In this document: one piece after another, positions 25,184-34,353 of the stretch
How positions within the stretch are numbered: the stretch's first letter is position 1
How the letters are laid out: each line of letters opens with the position of its first letter
Assembly: GCA_938045475.1 (NCBI GenBank)
Contig: CALIML010000009.1
Location: 1-64,000, forward strand
Source: an uncultured Sulfolobales archaeon
GTDB taxonomy: Archaea > Thermoproteota > Thermoprotei_A > Sulfolobales > Desulfurococcaceae
Direction of reading: 5' to 3'
DNA length: 64,000 bases
Program-made: the position numbers and the translations under genes
The notes under the pieces: model-generated
What the model was told of the DNA's origin: nothing
Databases searched by the model: none
The model's input: only the letters and a program-made list of their open reading frames with translations

Positions 25184-25409
25184 AGCATCTTCACGCCCAC
25201 TTCTAAAGACTCATTACTTAGATGTTTTTAAACATATACAGGAGGCTAATATAAGTATTTTAGCTCTACAGTAGAGCAAGCTTAAGCAACTGAAGACGCA
25301 GTCTAACTATTTTCATTGAGAGCATGTACTCGCTCAGCGTCTGCTTAGCAATCAACAGTCGATGGCCTCAATTAGCGGCGTTTTTAGGCAGTCAACGCAG
25401 CTTTCTGCA

Positions 25410-26174
25410 TTACATCGCCCTAGGGGCAATCCAATAAATTACTCTCCCACCCGTCTCAAGTGCTAGCTCAAGCTTAAGAGGTTTATCTGTATCGAACAAT
25501 AAGTCAATTACTTCAGCCATTGATGAAGCCCTTGCCACTGCTTCTAAGTGAGCTATAGAGTATGCTGCTTCAGCTCTACTCACACTTGAAGATATGGAGA
25601 CTAGAGGGTTTCCATCTTCAAGAATTGCTTCGTATTCCTTTGGGTATCCATACGCCTTTACGTAAAGCCTTCCATCGCTATACGTGAACCTAGCTTCTTC
25701 ACCAATCACCTTTAGATCTTTAATGAGATCCTTGAAGTCCCTCGCTAAAATCCTTGCTGAAACGGATAGTTCAACTAAGAGCTCTGGCACAGCTTCTCTC
25801 ACTCTTTCCTTAAGTTCAATGTTGAAGGCTCTCTCCACTCCAGTCCTCTTGTTTTTAAGCACTACTTTAAGTTGCCCCACAGCTTTATTCAGCTCTACAA
25901 GTACTTCGTCATTCCTACCACTCCTCCTAAAGACTCTCATTAATTCATCAGCAGCTACTACGAAGAATTCATCTGTATCACAAACGTACTCTTCGAAGGC
26001 TACGGCTGGGAGCTGGAGGATCATTAATGACGTCTTATCGGGGCTCAATACTTTAACTTCAAGAGAACTGGGGGTGGCTAAAAAAGGCACTTCATCAATT
26101 GCCTTAGATAGTAGCTGCACTACAGATCTTAGGCCGAGGGCTGATGAATACTTTAACTTAAGCAATTCCCCCAC
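25410..26174 (-). CDS. pcn: DNA polymerase sliding clamp (PCNA)
   Basis: PCNA rings tether replication proteins to DNA. This 254-aa protein has two PCNA-like domains with VLSPDKTSLMILQLPAVAFE near residue 50, ELMRVFRRSGRNDEV, RILARDFKDLIKDLKVIGE and the closing DTDKPLKLELAL. Thermoproteota often have several PCNA paralogues forming heterotrimers; only this one is in the window. It ends APRAM, without an obvious PIP-box partner nearby. The upstream neighbour is a DUF432-like gene on the same strand. Confidence 0.92.
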   Translation of the reverse strand: MGELLKLKYSSALGLRSVVQLLSKAIDEVPFLATPSSLEVKVLSPDKTSLMILQLPAVAFEEYVCDTDEFFVVAADELMRVFRRSGRNDEVLVELNKAVGQLKVVLKNKRTGVERAFNIELKERVREAVPELLVELSVSARILARDFKDLIKDLKVIGEEARFTYSDGRLYVKAYGYPKEYEAILEDGNPLVSISSSVSRAEAAYSIAHLEAVARASSMAEVIDLLFDTDKPLKLELALETGGRVIYWIAPRAM

Positions 26175-26248
26175 CTGAATCTATAGACATCGGCCAGCTA
26201 TTTATTTTAACTGCTCTTCCCTGAGCACTTCCCACTGAGCTATGCTGA

Positions 26249-26962
26249 TCAGTGCCCAAACTTCATTACATAAGTGTAATCCCTCTCCATTATAGGAAAC
26301 CTCACTTTAGCAGCTGTAGTAACTTCCCTTCGCACAGTTACTTCAACAAGCCCTCTGTTCAGACTTGCTGTAACATCGTTGAAGAAGAGCCCCCTCTCAT
26401 CGCTTATCGATACTGCGAGGCCGCTTAATGGAATCACTACTTTGCTTAAAGTCGCTGGCTCACCGGATTTGTTCTCAATGTATAGAGTCATTAAGCCCAG
26501 GAGCTCTGGAGGCACTTCACTAACTATTGTTGAATCTATGTAGCGGGTCAGCTCCCCTAAATCGGGGGGGCCGTAGAGGCCGAGCTTGACTCTGCTTAGA
26601 GGTGTGATGTCTACAACTGCTCCCCCAGATTCAATGGCTACATCTATGGGGAGCTTTGTTAAAACTCTGGTGGCTCCATAAGGCTTCATGTATACTGGCT
26701 TATCTAGCTTGACTAACAAGTACTTGACTTCAACAGGTGTGTAGAAAGGAGGCATGGGTTTAAGGACTACTCCTCCATCATGGGGGATGTTAATTAACTT
26801 GGATTCAGCCCCAACTCCATTGACTACCTTAGTTAATTCAACTAAGCTTTCGTCAATTCTCCTAAGGAATGCCTTAAACTTACGTAAATCGATCTGAAGC
26901 TCATCAACTATCTTTAATTCCTTAAAAAACACTTCGCTCAAATTAAGGGCCAATTGCTTCAC
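26249..26962 (-). CDS. DUF432-like archaeal protein
   Basis: A 237-aa protein of unknown function. From residue 70 it matches my memory of the archaeal DUF432 family: PMPPFYTPVEVKYLLVKLDK, PIDVAIESGG, followed by KLGLYGPPDLGELTRYI and a C-terminal beta-rich part. There are no transmembrane segments, signal peptide or metal-binding motifs. It is transcribed toward PCNA and divergently from the acyl-CoA synthetase genes. Family assignment is moderately sure, function unknown. Confidence 0.6.
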   Translation of the reverse strand: MKQLALNLSEVFFKELKIVDELQIDLRKFKAFLRRIDESLVELTKVVNGVGAESKLINIPHDGGVVLKPMPPFYTPVEVKYLLVKLDKPVYMKPYGATRVLTKLPIDVAIESGGAVVDITPLSRVKLGLYGPPDLGELTRYIDSTIVSEVPPELLGLMTLYIENKSGEPATLSKVVIPLSGLAVSISDERGLFFNDVTASLNRGLVEVTVRREVTTAAKVRFPIMERDYTYVMKFGH

Positions 26963-27065
26963 CCCAAGTTTTTAACGGCTTAACAACACTCCTACTTAGC
27001 GCTAACTAATTCACTGCCGTCACGTTTTTAACTCTAACCCAGTAATTCCGTCATGGTGGAGCATT

Positions 27066-28484
27066 TTGAATGGCTTACGCGGGCTTGAAGCATTGTTTAA
27101 CCCAAGTAGTGTGGCAATAATTGGAGCTACACCTATTGAAGGAAAAATTGGAAGAGTACTTGTTGAAAACTTCACTAAAAGGTATCGCGGTGAAACGTAC
27201 TTAGTTAATCCAAAATACGGTGAAATCCTTGGATTAAAGTGTTACAAGAGCGTAAAGGAGCTTCCCGAGCCTCCTAAGCTAGCTGTAATAGCTATTCCAG
27301 CTCCATCAGTTCCCCAAGTACTCATGGAGTGCGGTGAAACGGGTGTGAAAGCAGCAATCATAATTAGCGGTGGGTTCAGCGAAACGGGAACTGATGAGGG
27401 CATAAGGCTTGAAAGAGAAGTTAGGGAAATAGTGGAAAAATACGAGATCAGAGTTGTTGGACCAAATTGCCTAGGGGTATTCGACAACTACAGTGGGGTA
27501 GACACATTCTTTCTCCCAGAGGAGAGAATGAAGAGACCTCCTAAGGGAGGCATAAGCTTTATAAGCCAGAGCGGTGCTTTCGCATCAGCTCTCCTTGACT
27601 ACATGGCTTACAATAACTTGGGGATAGCTAGAGCAATAAGCTATGGAAATAAAGTTGACGTCGACGACGTTGACTTAATGAAGTTCCTTAAAGACGATCC
27701 TGTGACTAAAGTAATAGTCTTATACATTGAGGGATTTAAGGAGTCTAGAGGCAGGGCATTCATGGAAGTAGCCCGCGAAGTTGTTAAGAAAAAACCCGTG
27801 ATAGTCTATAAGGCTGGGAAGACTCCTCGTGGAAGCAGAGCCGTCATAAGCCATACTGCTGCTTTAGCAGGAGACTACAGTATCTACTCAGCTGCATTCA
27901 GGCAGGTTGGAATAATTGAAGCAGGGACTTTTGATGAAATAACTGATTTCGCTAAAATATTCTTAACTCAACCATTAATGAAGGGGAATAGGGTTTTCAT
28001 AGTTACTGATGCTGGCGGAATAGGCGTAATGCTTACCGATGCTTTAGTTAAGGAGGGCTTTGAAGTCCCCTTAACTCCGGAGGACCTAAGGGAGGAGCTT
28101 AGAAAAGTTCTTCCAAGGCACTGCATACCTGATAACCCCATAGATCTTACTGGAGACGCTGATGACGAGAGATACAGAGATGTCCTTGAAATAGTTGCAT
28201 TTAAGCCATATGTAGATGCACTAGTCATAGGGGCCCTCCCCCACATACCGGGTATGACTATGAAGATAGCTTATTACATTTCATCAATTGTGGAGAGAGC
28301 GGGGAAGCCTGTAGCTATAATAGATATTGGGAGTGAAGTAGCCCTGAAGTTTAAAGTGGAGTTTGAGCGTAGAGGTATGCCAGTATATGAGTCTCCAGAG
28401 AGAGTTGCAAGAGCTCTTAGAGCGCTATACGCGTACTCTAAGTACCTCAAGAAGTATGAGCGGGGTGTAAGTAATGATCCATAG
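27066..28484 (+). CDS. acdA: ADP-forming acyl-CoA synthetase, alpha subunit
   Basis: With the beta subunit this enzyme converts acyl-CoA, ADP and phosphate to acid, CoA and ATP, the energy-saving end step of peptide and sugar fermentation in archaea. The 472-aa protein has the CoA-binding domain (PSSVAIIGATPIEGKIGRVL) and two ligase-CoA domains (GPNCLGVFD, SQSGAFASALLDYM). The phosphate-carrying His region SHTAALAGDY is present. The start is TTG 27066 with GGTGGAG 4 nt upstream. It overlaps the beta gene by 11 nt. Confidence 0.92.
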   Translation: MNGLRGLEALFNPSSVAIIGATPIEGKIGRVLVENFTKRYRGETYLVNPKYGEILGLKCYKSVKELPEPPKLAVIAIPAPSVPQVLMECGETGVKAAIIISGGFSETGTDEGIRLEREVREIVEKYEIRVVGPNCLGVFDNYSGVDTFFLPEERMKRPPKGGISFISQSGAFASALLDYMAYNNLGIARAISYGNKVDVDDVDLMKFLKDDPVTKVIVLYIEGFKESRGRAFMEVAREVVKKKPVIVYKAGKTPRGSRAVISHTAALAGDYSIYSAAFRQVGIIEAGTFDEITDFAKIFLTQPLMKGNRVFIVTDAGGIGVMLTDALVKEGFEVPLTPEDLREELRKVLPRHCIPDNPIDLTGDADDERYRDVLEIVAFKPYVDALVIGALPHIPGMTMKIAYYISSIVERAGKPVAIIDIGSEVALKFKVEFERRGMPVYESPERVARALRALYAYSKYLKKYERGVSNDP

Positions 28485-29178
28485 GGCTTTAATTAAGAGA
28501 GCTATTTTAGAAGGGAGAGCTAAGCTCTTGGAGCACGAGTCCATAAAGCTCTTGGAGAGCTATGGAGTTCCCGTAGCTGAAGCAGAGTTAGCTAGCGGAG
28601 TTGATGAAGCAGTAGTTCTGGCTAGAAAAATAGGTTACCCAGTGGTATTAAAGGTAGTGTCTCCAGACATAAGCCATAAGAGCGACGTAGGTGGAGTGAA
28701 GATAGGCGTTGACAGCGACGACAGTGTTCGCTCAGCCTTCAGTGAAATAATAAGCAATGCTTCTAAGAGAGCGCCTGGCTCTAGAATAGTTGGCGTACTA
28801 GTTCAGAAAATGGCTCCAAGCGGCGGCGTTGAGGTAATCATTGGTGGATTGAGGGATAGGGCCTTTGGATCCGTAGTCATGTTTGGCCTAGGAGGAGTGT
28901 TTGTCGAAGTATTAAGAGACGTTAGCTTTAGAGTCGCCCCTATATCAGAGGAAGAAGCTTACGAAATGCTCGGCGAGCTCAAGGGATCTATAGTACTCAA
29001 TGGATATAGGGGGATACCTTCTGTGGATAAGTTGAGTTTAGTTAAAATAATTCTTAAGGTAGCTGAAATACTTGACGAAAACCCAGAGATAGATTCACTG
29101 GATTTAAACCCCGTTATGTCTTATACGAGTGGCGCACTGGTTGTAGATGCGAGAATAGTATTGAGAAGCGTGGGATAA
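28474..29178 (+). CDS. acdB: ADP-forming acyl-CoA synthetase, beta subunit
   Basis: This is the ATP-grasp half of the enzyme (234 aa). Visible are LLESYGVPVAEAELASG, GYPVVLKVVSPDISHKSDVG with the Lys and His typical of the family, GLGGVFVEVLRDVSFRVAP and a metal site SLDLNPVM near the end. Separate alpha and beta genes are the Pyrococcus-type layout. It overlaps acdA and is followed 3 nt later by the coiled-coil gene. Confidence 0.93.
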   Translation: MIHRALIKRAILEGRAKLLEHESIKLLESYGVPVAEAELASGVDEAVVLARKIGYPVVLKVVSPDISHKSDVGGVKIGVDSDDSVRSAFSEIISNASKRAPGSRIVGVLVQKMAPSGGVEVIIGGLRDRAFGSVVMFGLGGVFVEVLRDVSFRVAPISEEEAYEMLGELKGSIVLNGYRGIPSVDKLSLVKIILKVAEILDENPEIDSLDLNPVMSYTSGALVVDARIVLRSVG

Positions 29179-29181
29179 GTA

Positions 29182-30090
29182 TTGACTAGCCAAGTAGACG
29201 AACTCCGCAGAAAACTTGAGGAAATAGCTATTGAAATATCTTCAGTGAGAGATTCCATAAGGGAACTGAAGAACCAGCGTTACTCATTGATAGAGGAACT
29301 AAAGGCTCTTAGGAGGGAGAAGAGCAAGCTCCTAGACGAGCTAAGAGAGCTTAGGGAAAAACACGGCAGCCTCATAGAGAGGAAGGGGAAGCTTGTAGAG
29401 AGAATAAGGAGCTTAAGAAGTGAGAGAAGCGCTAAGGTAGCTGAACTAAAGCAAATGATGTCAATTCTCGAGGATAAAAAGAGGGTTGTAGAAGAGTTAG
29501 CGAATCCAAAGGTATCAGTAGCTTCCATTAGAAGGGAGCTTGAGAGGCTGGAGTGGGTACAGCAGACTAAACCGCTACCTATTGAAGAAGAGTCGAAAAT
29601 ACTTAAAGAAATAGCTAGACTTGAGCAACTCCTTGAGAAGGCGATTAAGGCTAGGGATGAGAGGAATAGGCTAATTGAACTGAGGGCCAGTGTTATAGGA
29701 ATAAAGCTTGCGATAGCTGAGCTGCAACGCGAAATGAATAACGTGAGCAGAGAAATCGCTTCAATAAACAATGAGTGCACCTCCATAAAGTCCAGGATTA
29801 GTGAGCTAATTAATGTAATTAAAAACGTTTCTCAAAGAATCAATGAACTCCAATCAACCGTGGACTCCCTTGGAAAAAAGATTGAAGAAAAAACTTCCTA
29901 CTTAACTAACTTAAGGAGCCGATATAATGAAGTCGTTAAAGAAATTGAGAGAAAAAGAGTTGAATCAATAGTAGAGCGCAAGAAGATGATTGTTGAAGAA
30001 AAATTGAAGAGAGGCGAGCGCAAGCTGACTCTAGAGGAACTCCAATTACTATACGGCAGTGTTGATGAATTAATAGAGCCAGGGGGCTAG
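29182..30090 (+). CDS. Archaeal coiled-coil protein (COG1340-like)
   Basis: This 302-aa protein is almost entirely coiled coil, with heptad-rich Leu/Ile and charged residues from residue 5 to about 265, a break around residue 110 (ANPKVSVASIRRELERLEW) and a globular-looking end RGERKLTLEELQLLYGSVDE. The break and the tail resemble archaeal COG1340 coiled-coil proteins, whose function is not known to me. Neither SMC/Rad50 ATP-binding motifs nor membrane segments are present. It follows the acd genes with a TTG start, so it may be co-transcribed. Confidence 0.7.
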   Translation: MTSQVDELRRKLEEIAIEISSVRDSIRELKNQRYSLIEELKALRREKSKLLDELRELREKHGSLIERKGKLVERIRSLRSERSAKVAELKQMMSILEDKKRVVEELANPKVSVASIRRELERLEWVQQTKPLPIEEESKILKEIARLEQLLEKAIKARDERNRLIELRASVIGIKLAIAELQREMNNVSREIASINNECTSIKSRISELINVIKNVSQRINELQSTVDSLGKKIEEKTSYLTNLRSRYNEVVKEIERKRVESIVERKKMIVEEKLKRGERKLTLEELQLLYGSVDELIEPGG

Positions 30091-30108
30091 TCCAACAGCC
30101 GTTCTGAC

Positions 30109-30133
30109 CTAGCGTTAATTCCCATAACGCTAG
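30109..30133. terminator. 9-bp hairpin after the coiled-coil gene
   Basis: CTAGCGTTA (30109-30117) and TAACGCTAG (30125-30133) form an exact 9-bp stem with a 7-nt loop, 19 nt after the stop codon. A short pyrimidine run TTCTTCCCCCC follows. It may end the acd transcript or stabilise its 3' end; archaeal termination does not need hairpins. Confidence 0.4.
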
Positions 30134-30150
30134 TTCTTCCCCCCTCACTT

Positions 30151-30171
30151 CATTGGGGGTTTCGCCCAATG
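30151..30171. repeat. 7-bp hairpin CATTGGG/CCCAATG
   Basis: CATTGGG (30151-30157) and CCCAATG (30165-30171) make an exact stem around loop GGTTTCG, 17 nt after the preceding hairpin. The remaining 30172-30351 shows no gene. The region could encode a structured 3' tail or a small RNA. Confidence 0.35.
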
Positions 30172-30351
30172 GATTTTACGGGCCTGTGAACGATTGAAGA
30201 CCTCGCATCTACATCTTTTAACCCAAGCTCACTCGGGCTCAGTCTATCCCACATACTGGGCATGGGTTTAGAGCATTCCTTCAATTGAATGAGTTTAAGG
30301 TAATAAGCTTTCGCTGGGGAGAAATAGTTTCAAAGCCCCATTAAACATCAC

Positions 30352-31152
30352 TCATCTACCGAACCTTCTTTCCCTAACTTGATACGACCTTACTGCTCTC
30401 CAGAAGTCTATTTTCCTAAAGTCAGGCCAGTATGCATCGCAGAAGTATAGTTCTGAGTAAGCTATTTGCCATAGCAGGAAATTGCTTACCCTAACTTCTC
30501 CAGAAGTTCTAATTACTAGATCTGGGTCAGGTATGTCTGCTGTGTAGAGGTGTTTTTTAAAGTATTCTTCAGTCACGTGCTCAGGCTCTATATCGCCGTT
30601 CTTTACAGCTATAGCTATTTTCCTCACTCCATCAAGTATCTCCTGCCTTCCCCCATAACACAACGCTATGTAGAGATTTCTCTCATAGAGATCCTTGGTC
30701 TTCTCCTCCACTTCTTTGGCTACTTTAACTACTTCGTCTGGAACAAGATCTAGTTTTCCAACAACTCTTACTCTAACTCCATACCTGCGTATTTCCTCAC
30801 TATTCATTAATTCCATTAGCCCTCTTTTCACCAAGTCCAGTAAGTGCTTTCTCTCCTCTTCATCCCTATAGAGGCAGTTTTCAGTGGACATAGCGTATAT
30901 TGTTGCGACCTTAGTACCTAAGTTCCATATCCACTTTAATACCTCCTTAACTTTTTCATAGCCATGTTCATGGCCTTCAATGGAGTTTAAGCCCATTTGC
31001 CTAGCCCACCTTCTATTGCCATCCGGTATTATTCCTATGTGCACTGGCATAGGGCCTTTCCTTATCTGTAGCCAAAGCCACTTCTCGTACGCCTTATAAA
31101 TAGGCTTTAACAGTAAGTTAAAGGCCCTTGCTAAGTATTTTGAGACGCCCAT
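30352..31152 (-). CDS. uppS: Cis-prenyltransferase (polyprenyl diphosphate synthase)
   Basis: The enzyme adds isoprene units in cis to make the long dolichyl/polyprenyl phosphate carrier used for N-glycosylation. The 266-aa protein has the five conserved regions, including IGIIPDGNRRWARQMGL with the catalytic Asp, GYEKVKEVLKW, YAMSTEN, CYGGRQEI and PDLVIRTSGEVRVSNFLLWQ. The N-terminal 40 residues form an amphipathic membrane-approach region. It is divergent from eS8 across 190 bp. Confidence 0.95.
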   Translation of the reverse strand: MGVSKYLARAFNLLLKPIYKAYEKWLWLQIRKGPMPVHIGIIPDGNRRWARQMGLNSIEGHEHGYEKVKEVLKWIWNLGTKVATIYAMSTENCLYRDEEERKHLLDLVKRGLMELMNSEEIRRYGVRVRVVGKLDLVPDEVVKVAKEVEEKTKDLYERNLYIALCYGGRQEILDGVRKIAIAVKNGDIEPEHVTEEYFKKHLYTADIPDPDLVIRTSGEVRVSNFLLWQIAYSELYFCDAYWPDFRKIDFWRAVRSYQVRERRFGR

Positions 31153-31354
31153 GTCTTATCACGATCTACTGCCGGCTACTGCACTCATTGTTTTCTATTC
31201 CTATTGAAAGTATTTAAGCATCTATAAGGGCTTCTTCAATCACTCTGGATCGTTTTATGCACTCTTTCTTTATATAAAGCGTTAGCCGAGCCCCGCAATA
31301 AAGCTTAAATGGCTGAGTGCTTTTAGACTTGAGTGCTGTTTGCAGGTGAGCAGA

Positions 31355-31753
31355 GTGTCTTATTACCAAGGCAACGACTTGAGGAAGCCTAGTGGTGGAG
31401 TTAAGAGTAGGAGTAGGGGTAAGAGAAAGCACGAACTCGGATCTCCACCTACGCTCACTAAGTTAGCTGAAAGCGACTTAAGGAGGGTGGTGAAAGTAAC
31501 TGGGGGGAATATTAAAGTCAGGTTAGCTAAAGCATCCTCAGCCAACGTATTTATACCTAGCGAGAGGAAATGCGTAAAAGCAAGAATACTTGGAGTACAG
31601 AGTACGCCAGCCAACGCTGAGTACTCCAGGAGGGGTGTAATAACTAAGGGCGCAGTAATTAAGACTGAGCTTGGATTAGCTAGAGTCACTTCTAGACCGG
31701 GGCAGGATGGAGTGATAAACGCAGTCCTTATTGAAGGAAAAAGCGGTGCTTAA
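31355..31753 (+). CDS. rps8e: Ribosomal protein eS8
   Basis: The sequence SYYQGNDLRKPSGGVKSRSR is the family start, followed by a basic middle and VITKGAVIKTELGLARVTSR near the C-terminus. Two earlier in-frame starts exist (TTG 31340, GTG 31346), but GTG 31355 lies 6 nt after GGTGA and gives the normal length of 132 aa. SRP19 follows 3 nt after the stop. Confidence 0.95.
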   Translation: MSYYQGNDLRKPSGGVKSRSRGKRKHELGSPPTLTKLAESDLRRVVKVTGGNIKVRLAKASSANVFIPSERKCVKARILGVQSTPANAEYSRRGVITKGAVIKTELGLARVTSRPGQDGVINAVLIEGKSGA

Positions 31754-31756
31754 TTC

Positions 31757-32053
31757 TTGAGCCGTGATTACGTAGGTGAAAGAGCAGTAGTCTACCCAGC
31801 CTATATAGATAAAACTCTTTCTAGAAAGAAGGGGAGAAGGCTTCCCATTACACACGCTGTTCCAAACCCAACAGTTGATGAAATTGCTCGTGCAGCAGAG
31901 CTCTTAGGGCTTGAACCAGTAGTTGAGGAAAGAAAGTACCCTAGGGATGCACACAAGTATACCAAGGTAGTTGTAGTTAGAAAAATGCATTCGAAGCGCT
32001 TAACTTTAGTTAACTTAGCTATGAGAGTTAAGGAGTTGAGGAAGCCTTCTTGA
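31757..32053 (+). CDS. srp19: Signal recognition particle subunit SRP19
   Basis: SRP19 binds the tips of helices 6 and 8 of 7S RNA and lets SRP54 assemble. The 98-aa protein shows VVYPAYIDKTLSRKKGRRLP and KYPRDAHKYTKVVVVR, both diagnostic. It starts with TTG 31757 directly after eS8. SRP54, SRP RNA and FtsY are not in the window; SecY is at 62304. Confidence 0.95.
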   Translation: MSRDYVGERAVVYPAYIDKTLSRKKGRRLPITHAVPNPTVDEIARAAELLGLEPVVEERKYPRDAHKYTKVVVVRKMHSKRLTLVNLAMRVKELRKPS

Positions 32054-32078
32054 GATAAATAGATCTATTGCTTTGACT

Positions 32079-32804
32079 CTAAGGCCTTACCGAGTAGTAC
32101 AGCCTCTTCCTCTTCCTCCCTTTATTCTCGGCTTTAACAAAGACTATTTCCCCTATCTCTTGAGTGTTCTTAACGTGAGGACCTCCATCGGCTTGTACAT
32201 CTACTCCAGGTATTTCAACTATCCTCAATGTAGCTATGCTTGGGGGCATTTTAGAAGCCAGCTTGACTACTCCAGGTATTCTTAAGGCTTCCTCCCTGCT
32301 TAACCAATAGATCTTTACGTCAACCCCTCTCTTTACGACTTCGTTTGCTTCACTCACGGCATCCTTGAATATATCTAGATCGAAGGACTCTAAGCTGTAG
32401 TCATCGTATGCATACTCCTCATAAATGCTTCCGCCAGTTATCAATGCTCCATTCTTTAAGTACATTATTGCAGAAAGAATGTGGGCAGCTGTATGCAGTC
32501 TCATAACTCTATACCTCCTACTCCAATCTATTGCTCCACGCACGATATCTCCAGGCAGTAAGTCGTGTTCTGAATTAATTACGTGCACTACATTCATCGA
32601 CTCCTTGTCTATTTCAACGTCTATAACTCTGTATTCCCTAGAAGCTTTGACTAGGTAGCCTGTGTCCGGGGGGAGGCCGCCCGACCTAGGGTTAAAGGCA
32701 GTCTTGTCTAAAACAACTCCCCTTCCACGAACTTCTTCTACAACTGCGTCAAACTCCCTTACGTAGCTGTCCACTTGATATATGAGCTCAGTCAATTTAA
32801 TCAC
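32079..32804 (-). CDS. alaX: Alanyl-tRNA editing protein AlaX
   Basis: AlaX hydrolyses mischarged Ser- or Gly-tRNA(Ala) in trans. The 241-aa protein has the first part of the AlaRS-like editing domain (FNPRSGGLPPDTGYL) and the zinc/active-site HTAAH (residues 104-108). The second metal motif is normally CxxxH; here the region reads VDVQADGGPHVKNTQEIG, with Asp where Cys is expected. Asp can be accepted in some AlaX proteins, so activity is not excluded. It is convergent with SRP19 and divergent from tldD. Confidence 0.92.
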   Translation of the reverse strand: MIKLTELIYQVDSYVREFDAVVEEVRGRGVVLDKTAFNPRSGGLPPDTGYLVKASREYRVIDVEIDKESMNVVHVINSEHDLLPGDIVRGAIDWSRRYRVMRLHTAAHILSAIMYLKNGALITGGSIYEEYAYDDYSLESFDLDIFKDAVSEANEVVKRGVDVKIYWLSREEALRIPGVVKLASKMPPSIATLRIVEIPGVDVQADGGPHVKNTQEIGEIVFVKAENKGRKRKRLYYSVRP

Positions 32805-32919
32805 TTCAGTAGACCAGTGTGAGTTACAGCAAATAAGTGTTTCTAAAACTTAAGCTATATAGACAATAGATATTTACCTCAAGACTGTCATACATATATT
32901 AGTGCTGCGGGGTGATGTA

Positions 32920-34353
32920 ATGGAGGACTTAGTCCTCTACGCCGTTGACTATGCTAGAGGCGCCGGGGCAACTTATGCTGAAGCACGCTACCATAGAAAT
33001 AGCTTAAGAAGCATTGTTTCAAACAATGGTTTAATACTTGGCGTTGGAAGCGAAGTAGTTGAAGGCATAGGGATTAGAGTAGTGGTTGGAGGAGCCTTAG
33101 GTTTTTCAGCAACCAACAGGCTTGAGAGAAGCTCTATAAAGGCTGCAGTTGATAGAGCGATTGCTCAAGCTAAAAACGCGCTTAGACTTATGAAGCACCC
33201 CGTGGAGCTAGCTGAATCTAGGCTTGGGAGAGCCAAGTACTCGGTTCTAGAAGCAAAGCGCTTTGACTCACTAAGCTTTGAAGAAAAGGCAGGCTTCCAC
33301 AGCGAATTATGGAAGGCGCTGTCAAGATCTATTGGTGAAGCTAAGGCGAGCGCTCTATTCGTAGAATACGTGGAGAGCTTTGAGGAGAAAGCAGTCGCCA
33401 ACAGCGATGGAGCGTTCATAGAGAGTAGAGTGCCTCGAATAGCATTGTTCTACAACTTAGTGATAACTCATCCGCAAAAAGGCTCTATACAGCGGTGGGA
33501 GACTCTTGGTGCAAGCGGCGGCCTAGAGTGGCTTGACAAGTGGGGGCTTATTAATAAGTTGGAGGAAGACGCTAAAACATATGAAAAGATACTCTTAACA
33601 GCTATCGAACCCCCCAAGGACCCCATAGACTTAGTTATTGGAAGCGAGATAGTTGGATTAATGGTTCACGAGAGCTGCGGGCATCCAAGTGAAGCAGATA
33701 GAATACTCGGTAGAGAAGCTGCTCAAGCCGGCAAGAGCTTCATTAAGAAAGGAATGGCTGGAGAGAATATAGGTAATGAAAATGCGACAGTAATAGATGA
33801 TCCATCCATACCCGGCAGCTATGGCTTCTACCTATATGATGACGAGGGAGTGCCAGCTAAACCAAGATACCTCTATAAAGAGGGAGTGATAAATGAGCAC
33901 TTGCACAATAGGTGGACTGCTAAAATCTATGGAGTTGAAAGCAATGCCGCTGCAAGATCCATGGACTACAAGAGCGAGCCCATAGTGAGAATGGCGAATA
34001 CGTACCTTAAGCCAGGCAACTATAGGCTTGAGGAACTAATTGAAGACGTGGAGCTAGGAGTCTATGTAAAGAGCTACATGGAGTGGAACATAGATGATGA
34101 AAGGTGGAGTCAGAGATACGTTGGCTTAGAAGCATACTTAATAGAGCGCGGCGAGATCAAGGACTTCGTTAGAAACCCAGCTCTAGAAATTACTACAGGC
34201 GGGTTCTACAGCAATATAGATGCTGTAGGTAGGGAAGTGAAGTTCTATGCTGGGACTTGCGGAAAAGGCGAACCTCCCCAAGGAGTTCCAGTATGGTTTG
34301 GAGGCCCTGACGTTAGGTTGAGGAAAGTGAGGCTTGGGGTGAGCGTTGCATGA
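32920..34353 (+). CDS. tldD: Metalloprotease TldD
   Basis: TldD and TldE form a heterodimer that degrades unfolded peptides through a narrow channel. This subunit carries the zinc site: HESCGHPSEADRILGREA (about residues 250-267) has the HExxxH form. A third ligand, usually a Cys, is probably in GTCGKG near the C-terminus. ATG 32920 follows a GGGGTGAT site directly; an earlier in-frame GTG at 32902 is less likely. It overlaps tldE by 4 nt. Confidence 0.94.
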   Translation: MEDLVLYAVDYARGAGATYAEARYHRNSLRSIVSNNGLILGVGSEVVEGIGIRVVVGGALGFSATNRLERSSIKAAVDRAIAQAKNALRLMKHPVELAESRLGRAKYSVLEAKRFDSLSFEEKAGFHSELWKALSRSIGEAKASALFVEYVESFEEKAVANSDGAFIESRVPRIALFYNLVITHPQKGSIQRWETLGASGGLEWLDKWGLINKLEEDAKTYEKILLTAIEPPKDPIDLVIGSEIVGLMVHESCGHPSEADRILGREAAQAGKSFIKKGMAGENIGNENATVIDDPSIPGSYGFYLYDDEGVPAKPRYLYKEGVINEHLHNRWTAKIYGVESNAAARSMDYKSEPIVRMANTYLKPGNYRLEELIEDVELGVYVKSYMEWNIDDERWSQRYVGLEAYLIERGEIKDFVRNPALEITTGGFYSNIDAVGREVKFYAGTCGKGEPPQGVPVWFGGPDVRLRKVRLGVSVA

